A stretch of DNA of 64,000 nt from Astrothelium macrocarpum. Lineage: Eukaryota; Ascomycota; Dothideomycetes; Trypetheliales; Trypetheliaceae. Location: NCBI GenBank assembly GCA_021030915.1, contig JAGEMR010000031.1, positions 222,681 through 286,680 on the forward strand. The letters are read 5' to 3'. A program made the translations under genes and the position numbers. Positions 1 through 11,754 of the stretch are shown here, piece by piece; the first letter of the stretch is position 1, and each line of letters begins with the position of its first letter. The notes beneath the pieces were generated by a model. The model was not told where the DNA came from. It ran no database searches and was given only the letters and a program-made list of their open reading frames with translations.

Positions 1-1505
1 ATCCACGTCGTGTTAGTAATGGTAATTGGTCTAGCGCCTTGGTAATGCTAGCGATGGCAAATAACAAAGCTCAGAGTAAGAATTCTCCGCAATAAAATTC
101 GGAAGTCTAACATCTAATTTTATTGAGATTTCATCATTGGGGGGCGACTGGATGACATAATAGAAGACACACACATAGAAAAGGAAAGTAAGCAAAAGCG
201 CAAAGCGCAGTGAGATTGTAATTCAAATTGCGGCGTGGTCGAATTGGTGGTTGAGGTGCATCCAAGGCATCAATGAGCAGTGATGCAGGAGGCTAAAAAG
301 TGTTGATGGGCGATGAAGATCATTCCGGCTCGCCAAAAACAAAAGAGGGAGATGAAGAAACACATGCATGTCGAAGATAGGCAAAGCGGCGGGATCCATG
401 GTAGAGAGACGGTTGAGATGGTTTCTCAGCTACAATGCCTGAGTGCTTGGATTTCTTAGTGGTGGGGCTTCCTTGCTTTGCCGATTTGCCCGATGTTTTC
501 TTGTCCCGGAGGACGCCAACCTCATCTATTCCTATCACTCTGCGTAACACTGGGTATTGATAACATCCTCAATTTCCTATGGATTCCCAAAGATTGGCTT
601 GTCGTGACTGTCCCAAGTCTGATCGGCGCGGCTTGTGTTCGGCTCATCCATTACATTAGGCCCTAGCGTGACCACCCTCTGGACCTGTTTAGTGTTTTAC
701 AAGAATATTCAACATAGTTATCATTGCTCATGTAGAAAATGAGCAGTCGTCATGTTTCTACGGCGCTTAGATCTGGCAGGCGTTCATCATGGTTCCAATC
801 TACTCCACGTTTGAGTAATATCCGAGGTTACGACGTGGATACTATTGGGGCCTTCCCTCTACTAAATCGACACAATGAAAAACAATGGCTTTCGACAGAT
901 TATGGGTCAATGCTGGAGTGTTTTGTGGGCAAGAAGACGCTTAACAATTATATCGCATGTCTGGCTGGTCTACCCCGAGATAGGACCTTCTTGTACGATC
1001 CAAATGTTGTTCAGCGAGCAAAGTCTTGCACGTAAGCTCAAAACGCTTGGTTTTAAATTGGCTCAGTCCTATATCTCACCTGATCGCTTTCGCTTCACAT
1101 CCTGCCGATCACGTTGATTAACGCTGTTGAGTCATACCTTGGATTTGCTCTCTTCACTCTGCATACACCTTTTCCCCTCCAAGACTTGCTTTAGGCTTCA
1201 GCTCTACATTCCCGTCAATTTTCTAGGCTCGTTCAGCTTTCGTAGGTCTCATTATTTGCTCTTCGCCTTCGCATGCGGTTGCTCTTGGAGCTGGGTGAAT
1301 ATTCAACTGTAGGGCTCCCCTAAACTCTACGTCGAAGTTTCTGCGAGGTCGTTATCGATTGTTTCTTTTCTAAATTATCACCCATCAGGGTTTCTTATCT
1401 GCCTTGACCTTCATCTACGCAGATGCTTCAGCGTCTTGCAAGCTCATTTGTCATTTCCGCCACGCCAAAAGCTTTCCTGATTTATTGCATAGTCCTGTTC
1501 CCAAA
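1..1505. other. Intergenic, no supported gene
   Basis: Open frames here are under 100 codons (the longest is at 739-1035) and none resembles a protein I know. The last 400 bases before the methyltransferase start are rich in pyrimidine runs, as is usual for fungal promoters and 5' leaders. The frame of the methyltransferase first exon is open back to about 1404 but has no ATG upstream of 1506. Confidence 0.6.
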
Positions 1506-3849
1506 ATGGCCCCGAGTTATAATGGCCCCGAGGAAATAATCACTATCGACGATAGTGCTAGCGAAGATAACGACGCCGAAATGCGTGATATTTGCGAAGA
1601 AGAAGATCAAAACCTGGCACGAGGTATGTGTTTCTATCAAGGTCGTTACAACACGTTCCCACTACATTAGTCAATCATGCATCCGCCTTCTAGACTGTGC
1701 TGGAAGTAGCTAAATAAGACAGGTATACAAGCATTTCTTGATATGACTCCTGAAACGAACACCCCAAGTCTTCTACCATCATCAAATTCGAGCTTCATAA
1801 ACTCCAAATCGAAGCACAGCGGCCCCCAGCGCAGGCGAGCGTCTTCTCCAGTTTGGGAAATTCTCGACTCCTTCGTCACTTTTCTGGGTGAACGTATCGT
1901 TCCCGGTGATACTGTGGAATTGCAATATGGTCTCGAACGCCAGGCTGACGCAAGATATTTGCCGTCGGGGGACTTCCTACGAGTCTGTGAGATACAAAAG
2001 CATTGGCTCGAGGACGGAAAACCGATTTTGAAAGGAATCTTGTTTCGTCGAACAAAGTATATGAAGACGGTTTTCACACGCAAAATGAATGAGGTTTGCA
2101 TGATTCTTGGACCGGCTACAGCCACAACAAGTGACACACTACAACGCAGTATGGTCACAAGATCCGTTGAGGAGGTTGTAAAAAAGAGGGATCTCTGTCT
2201 TACAAACGAAGACATTCCCGCTCATTCTTTCCGCATATCCGCTGGTGCTCGGGGCTGCAGCAAGCACGATATATTCTACGAACATAATCTTGTTTGTAGA
2301 TGGGCTTACCTTGGCCAAGACTATATCTCCGGGAAACCTCACTGGTTAAGCGAGATGGCGTTTACACGGCTGACACAAGACTTGTGCCGGTCAATTCTGC
2401 TCCCAAGTGACGTCTTCGTCTCCGCGCAGAACTTAAAAAATCGTAATCATCGGCTGAGGCAACCGGGTCAAGTGCAACCGGAGCCCAAAGATATCATCGA
2501 GCAATTCATCGATGGAATGGCCAGAGTTGAACATGAAGCTTCGCCGCAAGCCGGCTGTGACCAGGAGCATGCTATTGATGTTGACGCGGAATCTGACGCC
2601 GAAGTCGGCACAGAAGACTCTTCGCCTCTCATTGTTATTGATGAAGAGGTTGACACTAGCATTTCTAGTCAAAAATCTTCTCTTCCTGCAACAGCGAATC
2701 AGACTTCGGGCTTTTGCGCGGATAGCATTAATAAAACTCCAACTCGAGCAGAAGGTTCCAACACATCTGACCGGTCTGCCAATGCATCAACGCTGGTGCA
2801 CGATAACACAGACCGTCGGTACCATGGAATTTCACAAATGTCGCAGCAACGTAAACAGTACACATTTTGCGATGTCTTCTCAAGCGGCGGAGGAGCTTCA
2901 CAAAGTGCGAAAATGGCCGGATTGAACGTGATTCTGGCGGTGGACAAGGATGAACGTTGCACAGCGATTTACAAAAAAAACCATCCTCACACTGAAGTCC
3001 ACACAAAATCGGTTGAAGAGTTCCTTGATATACTTTCCGGCCAATGGCCTATCATCGATGTCCTGCATATTTCCCCGACTTGCAAATACTTCTCGCCCGT
3101 GAAGACAATCGATAGCAAGGAAGATGAGGCCAATATTGCTGTACTGTTTTCAGTTCACCGGCTCATTGAAGAGATTCAGCCAAGGGTCGTTACCTTGGAG
3201 CAAACCTTTGGCCTCAGCACTTTGGGAAAACACCGAGTTTTTTATTACGCTCTCCTTGGTATGTTCACTGCGAATGGTTACAGTGTACGTTCCAAAAACG
3301 TCTTGCTCGCCGATTACGGTTGTTATCAGAAGCGCAAGCGACTTATATGTGTGGCGACACGGTACGTACTCAGGCTGTGTTTTCTAAATGGGGTTTCTAA
3401 CCAAAGTAAGTGCCGGAGAGATACTTCCGGAGTTTCCTCCGCCTACCCACAACAAACATGGCATCGATGGCCTTCAATGTTGGCCAACTCAGTTCGACTT
3501 TTTATCGGCTATCCAAAATCTTGAGGAGGGACCATTACATAAACCTAACGAAATGGAAAATCTGGGTGAAAGTGATGTCGACCTTGATTCACAGTTGAAC
3601 ACTATCACAACCAGCAACAAGTGGAAGCATCCTACTGATGGGCGTCGTCTTACGCCTTCTGAGACGTCCATAGCCCAGGGATTTCCCGATGATTACAAAT
3701 GGCATGACCCAAAGGTATCGGTGACCAAGGTAAGGGCCATGATGGGGGACGCTGTTCCGCCAAATGCATTCGCGCCCTTGCTGGAACACATTCGCGCCCA
3801 TTTGGAGAAGAGCGATGCTGAGAAAGCTGCACTTGGCGAAGAGCATTGA
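1506..3849 (+). CDS. rid: RID/Masc1-type cytosine-5 DNA methyltransferase
   Basis: Putative C5-cytosine DNA methyltransferase of the RID/Masc1 group, the fungal family needed for repeat-induced point mutation in Neurospora and for premeiotic methylation in Ascobolus. Exons are 1506-1623, 1723-3361 and 3411-3849 (731 aa). Residues about 60-220 look BAH-like. The catalytic domain begins near residue 419 with motif I (DVFSSGGGAS). Motif VI reads E532-Q533-T534, the EQT triplet that marks RID/Masc1 instead of the usual ENV. Motif VIII is QKRKR near residue 575. Motifs IX-X lie in the last 100 residues (SIAQGFPDDY, then GDAVPPNAF). The oddity is motif IV: it reads SPTCKYFSP, so the proline normally before the catalytic cysteine (C493) is threonine. 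The start at 1506 is the first ATG in frame and has A at -3. Family assignment is firm; activity is uncertain. Confidence 0.88.
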
Positions 3850-5191
3850 GAAGTCTTTCTATGTTCATATGAATCAAAACTATACTCTCGGTCGATTCAT
3901 TGACGCGATACTCGTGGGCAATTCCGAATTCCTAAGATGGATTTCGTAGCGGTGGTCCTGTTGGCCTCCACAAATCTTTTCACTTGGACTTTCTCGATAA
4001 CGATAGACTGCTCTCTGCAATCACCAAAAATTCTTTCTGTTGATGGATGACTTCTCCAAACAACCTAGATTATATTTCTTTGCTATTGACCCGCATTCGA
4101 GGATAATCATTGGTTCGACTGATCTGCAACAGCTTTGAGGTGGCACAAAGGAACAACCAAGGACTTCTTTGGTAGGAGAGGATGATGACTACAGGGTGCG
4201 ATAGTTAAAGTGGCGTGACTGTGCTTAGAAGGAACAACTTGCTCTATAGATGGGCTCGCTCGGGTTGGCACTCATTATTCACGTTGCTTAGATACCTAGC
4301 TACGCAAATGAATGCCGTGATTACCTTTCTGCAATTTTGTGACGCTACGATGTGCCGACATTCAAGCCACTCGTTCAGATCCACGTCAGCCACAAGATCA
4401 ACAGATCGCCACGGTGAATGGCTCCGATGATGGCTGCTCATGGAGTCAGATCTCTTCTTTGTGAAGGATTGTGGAACCGAAGCGGGTCGGGATGCCTCAT
4501 GTGGCTGTTCCCCGCCTACACCGCCACATTCAACGCCCGTGGCTTTCTGTCAAGCACTGCCAGGAGGGGACTAGTTCCCGGCTAGCCGCTGCACGTTTCC
4601 AAGAATTCGATGCGAAGCCAATTCGATGCTCATCTCCCCCTTGCACCTGCTGTGCCAAGTTTTCCATCGCGACAGCCGATTCACTTCAGCTTATTTTTCT
4701 GATCGGCGATCTGTGTGGCTGGTGACACGCAGAAAGGATTGGCGCCACGTCGATCGCGTGCTGCTCGGACATTGACAGCACTTCAATTGGAAAAGCGCTT
4801 CCTCCCAACCTCCCAAAGCAGCAACGCCTTGTGCACACGATTTGATTAAGGCAGGTAGACTTCACTTAATGCGCGGCAACTCTGTCGTCATAGCAATCTC
4901 CATCGTCACGTAGGCAAACAATCCTGGCCAAGGTTATTAAAGTGCTGCCGGGCTGTTTCCTGTGTCAAAGTCAGACCAGTCGAGCATTCCTCCCCCACGA
5001 CCCATCTTCCGTGCCTTGATTTACTTGGCATAGCCTTTCTCCCAATCTCCATTCCCTTTCCTACTCACAGCCTACCAGCACAGTCTACTCGCTTCTGACA
5101 AGCAGCGGTATCTAAGAAGTTTCACCCATCAGAACTATCACCTTCAGAGCTACTAAATTCCCTCACTACTACCCATCCATCAACCGCTACG
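3850..5191. other. Intergenic, no supported gene
   Basis: Only short open frames without recognisable domains occur (4215-4430 and 4471-4725 are the longest on the plus strand). From about 4970 the sequence turns pyrimidine-rich and probably holds the promoter and leader of the small gene at 5192. Confidence 0.6.
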
Positions 5192-5557
5192 ATGGGTGCC
5201 GTCGCCTCTTGCGTAAGTTTCTCCTGACCAGCCTTGACTTTGATGATCTCTAACACAAACATCTGCTCACAGCTTCGGACCATTGTCGATGCTATCGGTA
5301 GCTGCCTTATGGCTATAGTAAACGCCATTGCCAGCATCTTCTCAGTCATCATCAATGGTGAGTTGTCAACCAACATCTGCCCTGTGTTTTTTTTTTTTTT
5401 TTTCCTCTCTCCCCTTTTCTCCATCCCAGTCATACAGTATGAATTATTAATAACATTTGCACCAGGCATTGTCGCAGTGTTTGACGCAATTATCACTTGT
5501 ATCACCTGCGGTAGAGGAGGGCGTCGCCATAGAACGCGGACGACAAGCGCGGTTTAG
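5192..5557 (+). CDS. Small conserved fungal protein with N-myristoylation/palmitoylation motif
   Basis: Exons 5192-5212, 5273-5357 and 5466-5557 give 65 residues. It begins MGAVASC: glycine 2 followed by Ser6 and Cys7 fits N-myristoylation plus palmitoylation, so attachment to a membrane face is likely. The middle is a chain of short hydrophobic repeats with recurring A-I pairs (IVDAIGS, IVNAIAS, IVAVFDAI), best read as amphipathic helices. A second CxxC (CITC) follows and the end is basic (RGGRRHRTRTT). I recall this architecture from a widespread Pezizomycotina family of unknown function. It is too short and too split for a simple open-frame search, but the phases agree (0, then 1) and all donors and acceptors are canonical. 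Intron 2 contains a 15-base T run. An alternative last exon may exist at 5656-5921. Confidence 0.78.
5389..5403 (+). repeat. T homopolymer run inside intron
   Basis: A run of about 15 T lies in the second intron of the small acylated-protein gene. It is downstream of the donor and upstream of the acceptor, so it may act as a pyrimidine tract. It is also prone to length change. Confidence 0.7.
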
Positions 5558-5655
5558 CATCGCCAGCGCTTCCCCCAAAGGCACAGCAACATCTGAAAAT
5601 TGTACAGTGGTGCTAGTGGGTCGATGCTGATGTGGAATTTCAATTGTATGATCAG

Positions 5656-5921
5656 GCCGTTATGGAATCCGGAGCTATCTTTCTGCGCTTGACGAGGAAC
5701 TCGGCAAACTCAACGACAAACTTGTCTCGATCAAGGACGAAATCAACAACACGGTGAACACCGAAAACCGATACATGCCACTAGCTGGAGCGGAAAGCGA
5801 TCGATGCTCGACTCAACTGCTGCCCATACACGACGAGCTCCCGAATGACAGATTACTGGAATCGATGGATCTCACCGAAATGGGGAATCGTTCACCGGAG
5901 ATTTTATTTGATATTGATTGA
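5656..5921 (+). CDS. Candidate alternative terminal exon, coiled-coil tail
   Basis: An 88-codon open stretch without an early ATG starts immediately after an AG acceptor (ending 5655) and ends with TGA at 5919-5921. An in-frame TGA lies only two codons upstream of the acceptor, so the frame opens where an exon would. The product begins GRYGIRSYLSALDEELGKLN and continues with an acidic, heptad-like stretch (DKLVSIKDEINN), then a polar tail ending FDID. A GT donor at 5511 inside exon 3 of the upstream gene (after CITC plus one base) joins this exon in the correct phase, giving CITC-GRYGIR instead of CITC-GRGGRR. The intron would be 145 bases with a CTGAT branch-like site near 5626. It could instead be the last exon of a separate gene. 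This is a prediction from sequence only. Confidence 0.42.
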
Positions 5922-6323
5922 GCACTATGCGGTTGTTGCTTCTTTCACGCTCGTTTGGACGGTCTGATCATTCCATTCATCCATTCCACTTGATGCAATC
6001 ACTAGCACTTCCACCATTATTTCGCTGTTGCCCTGCGGGGCTTGCGCTGGCGTCTTTTTCATCTCGTCTATGGTTTTTCAATTGCGGTTCAAGGGAGAGG
6101 AAAGCTACTGCGCTGCTGCGTTCATCATAATTATACAAACTCCATAGCGCACTTGGTGCCGATGCTTTGATACCCTGTTGCATAGTGTAGATAGTTGACA
6201 AACGTACCTTTCGGTGCTCTTAATTAATTACAGAAAGGATGCCAGCGATTTGAAAAGTTCCCTTCAACTGCCCAGAAATTTGGTGGAGTAGGCCAGTCTG
6301 GTAATCCGTAGATTGAAGAAGCT
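5922..6323. other. Intergenic, no supported gene
   Basis: This is the space between the small acylated-protein locus and MRS2. I see only short frames and no recognisable motif. It probably holds the MRS2 promoter. Confidence 0.55.
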
Positions 6324-8431
6324 ATGGGATCGTCGGCGAAATCGCCCTGTGCGGCTAGACCAGTTTTTGACCCGCGCCGCTATCAGTCGAGCATGCAACT
6401 CAACCTTTTTACCTACAGTCCTCGCCTTCGAGCGATGAACCCGCTTTGTTACAGCGGCATTCCGGTTTCATCTGCTGTTCTACTCCGCTTCCTTAAATAC
6501 CAGACCGGGGCTTTTCCGTTCTTTACTTCCAACTCAGCATCTGGTCTCAAAAATTCTCTATCTCATCAAGCAGTTCTGTGGTGGAGAAAATTTGACGACG
6601 AAACTACTTCATCACCTTTCCAAGGCCGCTTTATACAACAGCATCTATCTCCAAAATTAGAAAAATTTCAGTCATGGAGGACGAAAAAACCTGTCTCCAG
6701 TACCCATGACTGTCTTCCCACCCAATCCCTCTGTTCATCCATCCTTTACCTACCCCACCGCCAACTCACAAACCATGCAACCGCACCTTTCCGCGGCATC
6801 TCCCAACGCGCTCAAAATCGGGCTGACATCCTCGAGCGCCGTTCGAAATGGCGGCTCTGGAAAATGGGACGGCGGCCCGCCAATGATCCGTCGCGACCTG
6901 ACGACCTGCCAACATTGGGGGCTTTTCTAGACGATGGCGCAGGCTTTGGACGAATACTAAAGCCATCGACGGATTTACGGTTACGGTGTACGGAATTAGA
7001 TGAGAAGGGAAACGTGACACTTGTGAGCGGAGAATTCAAGAAGAGCGAGTTAATACAGAAGGTAAGTAAATAACATCCGTCTCCGTGATTCTGAGCTCGG
7101 ATCTCATCATCTACTACTTCAAAACGTATACAAATGCTGATGCTGAGAATGGATTAGTATGGTCTTCTTCCCCGCGACCTTCGCAAAATCGACTCCTCTC
7201 TGCTGCCCAACATCCTCGTTCGCCCATCTGCTATCCTCATCAACCTCCTCCACCTCCGTGTCCTAATCAAGCATAATCGCGTACTCGTCTTTGATGCATA
7301 TGGCTCACAGGACTCCTACAATACTTCGCTCTTCATGTATGATCTCGAAGGACGGCTTCGCCAGGGTGCTGAGTCGGGCAAGATAAACAACGGTGCAGGG
7401 GCTTTACCATACGAATTCCGTGCATTGGAGGCGGTGTTGATCTCGGTGACTGCTGGCTTAGAAGGCGAATTTGACGGAGTCCGGGATCCTGTGGTGCGCG
7501 TATTGCGGGAGCTAGAAGAGGACATCGATCGGGATCGACTACGGCATTTGCTGGTGTATAGCAAGAAGCTCGGAACATTTGAACAAAAGGCGCGATTAGT
7601 GCGAGACGCAATTGATGATCTCCTCGAGGCAGACGACGACCTCGCTGATATGTATCTCACGGAGAAAGCACAGGGTAAGGAGCGGGCTGAGGATGACCAC
7701 ACCGAGGTGGAGATGCTGCTGGAGTCGTATCATAAGGTCTGCGATGAAATCGTTCAGATATCGGGCAATTTGGTCTCCAACATCAAAAATACCGAGGAGA
7801 TGTGAGTTATCCTTGGACGAATGTTTTTCTCCAATATCAGCCTTTCTCTCCTTTTCAATACCTCAATGCTCAACAACCAAGCTAACCCTCATCTAGCGTC
7901 CGCGCCATTCTTGATGCCAACCGTAATGCCCTCATGCAGCTCGACCTCAAATTCTCCATTTTCACGCTCGGCCTCGCCGTCGGTACCTTCACTGCTGCCC
8001 TGTACGGCATGAACCTCAAGAACTTCATCGAAGAATCCGACCTAGGCTTCGGCGCCGTCAGCGTCTTCTGTGCCGCCACCTGCGCCATGGTATCTGTGTA
8101 CGGCCTGCGACGGCTGCATGCCGTGCAACGGCTCCGGATGTGGAGCGGAGGGACTGGTAGTAATGGAGGTGGTGGTGATCGGTTAGGACGATTGGGTGAG
8201 ATCGAAGGGATGGGATTGGGAGGCAGTGGTGGGCTACCGAGTGGTGGCAAGGTGAGAGGAGGAAGGGAGCGGTGGGGGATGTGGGAGAAGGAAGCAAGAG
8301 AGCGAAGGCAGGATCGGGAATTGGAATGGGAGAAGGGTGATGTTGAACGGGAGGCAGATAGAGAGGCGGACAAGAGGGTGACGAAAGTAGTGGGCATGCC
8401 GATTGCTGCGGCGAGGATCAGGGAACCGTGA
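6324..8431 (+). CDS. MRS2: Mitochondrial inner-membrane Mg2+ channel MRS2/LPE10
   Basis: CorA-family magnesium channel of the inner mitochondrial membrane. Exons 6324-7061, 7158-7801 and 7897-8431 give 638 residues. The long N-terminal part is basic and hydroxylated, as expected for a mitochondrial presequence plus linker. The core begins near KPSTDLRLRCTELDEKGN, which is typical of MRS2. A helical region follows (GALPYEFRALEAVLISVT), then the first membrane helix ending in the diagnostic YGMN motif (Y-G-M-N followed by LKNF). The second membrane helix is next (SVFCAATCAMVSVYGLRRL). The matrix-side tail is long, Gly-rich then Arg/Glu-rich. The intron phases (0 and 2) restore a continuous family sequence. 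The exact start is less sure: Met24 at 6393 is an alternative. Confidence 0.93.
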
Positions 8432-9580
8432 GGAGCAGAACAGGAGGGATTGTATTCGTAGGGATTGAAGTTTGCTTTTCGAAGGTGTCATGGGAAAAAG
8501 GCGAAGGGGATCAAACTTGGACAAGATACCACGGAAATGGTGCATAGCGTCGGCGTAACTCTCGGCTTTATTGTAAGAATAGAGTGCGAACAACCCAGCT
8601 TCGAGCATTAATATACCATCGTCACAGTCCTCTGATCTGGTAGAACAGAAGTATGGCTTATGGATGGATCGTGAACTGATTTGACTTCTCGAGTCACCAA
8701 ACACTTGTCCAAGACAATGTCATCAAGTTGGGATTACGCCACAGGTGTAGATCTCTGACCAAAGGGAGCCAATTCAAATCTTTTTTCGTCTACAGATTTC
8801 TACAGAGGGCAAGCCACATCCAGCGCTCTGCTCGATGGTAAGTGTGGCTGATGTTAAAAGTGGGTTGCCATCGCACCTAAGCGAGCCGCTGCCCCTCGCG
8901 ATCTGGATGCATCATCTAGGAACGCGGCACGCCTGCTCATCTTTTCCCAGTCCGAGCTTGCGTGGATTGATTGTGGCCTTGGACAATTTTCGATACCCAG
9001 AAAGACAGTAAGATCTGTTCGCATTCAGTCGATGCCTTCTCCATCTTAGATTTGCACAGCTAGATATTCTCTATCAGAAGCTTAAAAGGTCACCACGATG
9101 GTTGCTTGGTGGTTGTGAACGGCTTTCCGACACATCTCTTTCCGATCTCTGCAGCGGTGAAAAGTAAACATTTTCAGCAAAAGACGTCACCGTGTCACTG
9201 GGTCGCCGGGTCTTCCTCGTCCTATTAGCTCTGGCCCATCAATGACGATTGGCTGCATCAGAGGCGGCATTGGCTCGATCCCTTTTACACCTTTTTCTTA
9301 GCAAATTGCCCCACGTGCCCTGTAATAGTCTGCTTCACCAGGCCCATTGCGGACCGAACGCTTCTACTCCTCTCCCAATTAACCCAATGGACCAGCTTAC
9401 AGTCTGAACCATGTCATTCATCCTGACGCATAGTGTAGTCTTATCATCGCCTTTATGAAGTGAGCTTCGCGCTTGTCATATAGAAAACCCTCTACCCCGC
9501 CAGAGAGACCTCACTAGGCTTCTGTTACACGAAATCTGATATCGTCGAGAACGACCTGACATAGAGGTTTGTGGAACAAA
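8432..9580. other. Intergenic, putative promoter of sugar transporter
   Basis: No gene is supported. The stretch contains a CACGTG E-box-like palindrome at 9312-9317 and ATTGG (inverted CCAAT) boxes near 9248 and 9269, within 350 bases of the transporter start. Whether they act is not known. Confidence 0.5.
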
Positions 9581-11252
9581 ATGTCTTTTTTCACGTCTTT
9601 CATTACGGACAAGAAGAAGCAAGTCGTGCTCTTTAGCTCGACTGCAATCGCCCTCTATGGCTATGACCAAGGTATTCCTTCTTTTCCCGTCGTTTTCCTA
9701 TACCAGAGCTAACCTCGTGTGTTTTCAGGCATGATGTCCCTGATTAATACCAACAAAGATTACCTCTCCACCATGGGCATAGCCGAAGATGACCCTCTCG
9801 TCGGTGTAATTGTGTCCGTATATTACCTTGGCTGTGCTGTCGGTGCCGTGCTCTTTTCCTGGTTCGCCGACAGATACGGACGAAAAAGGGGCATTTTCGC
9901 TTGTTTGGCTACTGCTGCTCTGGGCAACCTCATCATGTTCGTATCAGGGCTTGGCTACGATCAAGGCGCACTCATTGTCATGTTCATTGGTAGAATCGTT
10001 ATGGGTTTGGGCGTTGGAGGCGTGGACTCCGTTGTCCCCGTCTACAGTTCCGAGCTGAGCTCAGACGATTCAAGAGGAAAGGCCCTAGCCCAGGAATTCC
10101 AGATGAATATCTTCGGGCTCAATATGGCCTTTGCTATCAACCTCGGCGTGACAGTGTCGCTTGGAAAACGGAATGAGTGGGCCTGGAGGGTACCAATAAT
10201 ATGCATGCAGGTGTTTCCATTTGCCATGTTTGCCGTTATTGAGAAGCTCCCAGAGAGTCCAAGATGGCTTGTATACAACGACAGACCCGAAGAAGCGCTA
10301 AAAGCGCTGGAAGCACTTTTTGGAGAAGAAGAGTCAAAAGAGCGAGTTGAGCAGCTCAAAGAGGCACACAAATCCGAAGGAGGCCAGAGCGTCAGTTACA
10401 CGGATATGTTTACACCTGGTCATGCACAATGGCATCCTACCGTCATTACAATCATGGGTAAGTAACATGAAGACTTTCAACGTCTTTTGAACCCGTGCTG
10501 ATCTTGATACAGGACAAGTCAATCAGGCCTTGACTGGATACGGTGCCGTCAGTGTCTATGGCCCTCAAATAGCCGAATTACTGGGTTTTGGTGTTCGAGA
10601 GTCGGAATACCTGACCATGGGAAATTATGTTTCCTACTTCTTCCTGATGACGTTCGCCTGGTTGCTAATCGACGCAGTGGGCCGACGAAAACTGCTCGTA
10701 GGAGGATCTCTCTGGCTAGGCGTATGCTTCGGACTCATGACAGTGTTTGGCGGGCTTGCAATGAACGCCGAACAGCTCAAAATTCCTGTACAGGCCGTGG
10801 CTATTCCAGGAATGGTTGTGCTGTACATAGCCACTGGCGCATTTGGCGTTGGCTGGTTGGCCACGGTGTGGTTGGTTCCTACGGAAATCTATCCGACGAC
10901 TGCGCGAGCACAGGGAACGGCTGTCAGTGTGATCATCTGGGGATTAGCAAATTTTGCTGTTACCCTTCTGACCCCAATCATGTTCAATAATCTGCAATAT
11001 TGGATCTTTCTCGTCTTTTGCGGCACAAACGCCTTTGCTGGAATCTGGACATATGTGTATCAGCCGGAAAGTGGCAATCGCAGTTTCGAGGAGAATCAAC
11101 AATTTTTCAAGGATGCAAAGGAGGCGGGCTCCTGGAGGGTCAGCAAAGTCAAAGGTGGAGAGTACAAGAGGCTTCCGTATCCCACAAGTGGAGAAGGCGA
11201 TAATGCTGAAAGAGAGCCTTTGTTACATCGTGTGAGAGATCAATTGGCCTGA
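9581..11252 (+). CDS. MFS sugar-type transporter
   Basis: Predicted 519-residue member of the sugar-porter branch of the major facilitator superfamily, with about 12 membrane helices in the plasma membrane. Exons are 9581-9671, 9729-10457 and 10513-11252, both introns splitting a glycine codon after its first base. Family hallmarks are in order: DRYGRKRG after helix 2, GRIVMGLGVGG in helix 4, PESPRWL at the end of the first half, a central cytosolic loop rich in Glu/Lys, and PTEIYPTTARAQG in the second half. The start MSFFTSFITDKKKQ precedes the first helix closely, as in this subfamily. The substrate cannot be read from sequence: hexose, polyol, inositol or quinate are all possible. Confidence 0.88.
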
Positions 11253-11754
11253 ATCTTTTTTGCTACCACTGTCCTGGTTAGCCATGCGAGTGCGGTCACG
11301 TGGTATATTCCACCCGTTCTCTTGGGCCAAGATGTTAGATAGCGTCACCAAATAGAACGATTTCAGCAAATGCTAGACCTATTCATTGAGTTTGTTCATG
11401 CTAATAGAGAGATTCCTCGTGATTCTGGTGAAAATGAAACAACTAGATGAATTTATAAGCTCGTATAATGGACTTGCTTAGTGACGGAATTAAGCAGACG
11501 AGTTCCGTCCGACTATACGAACTCCAAAATGAATCGGTACAATTGAAATCGCCGCTTCTCGAGCGATTCGGTCTCGTGGATTTCGGAAGGACGAGTCGCG
11601 ACGAGCGAACTCTCCGTTTGCGACGCAATATTAAAGGCACCACGACAACTCTGCCAAGCATGACGTGTTTACGTTAAATACACCCTCATCTTCAGCCCTT
11701 TCTCATTTACAGCTTAGTCCAGAAACAAAAACCCACAGCAGCTCTCCTACAACC
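11253..11754. other. Intergenic, no supported gene
   Basis: It separates the transporter from the MDR gene. An open frame at 11468-11677 has no recognisable similarity. The last 100 bases are CA/CT-rich and look like a 5' leader. Confidence 0.55.

Noticed and set aside
739..1117. Two overlapping frames of 98 and 80 codons upstream of the methyltransferase
   Set aside because: No similarity, no splice support and no codon character; treated as chance.
3362..3410. Apparent break in the methyltransferase between motif VIII and the C-terminal part
   Set aside because: A 49-base intron (CTAAC branch site at 3397) restores the frame; no pseudogene.
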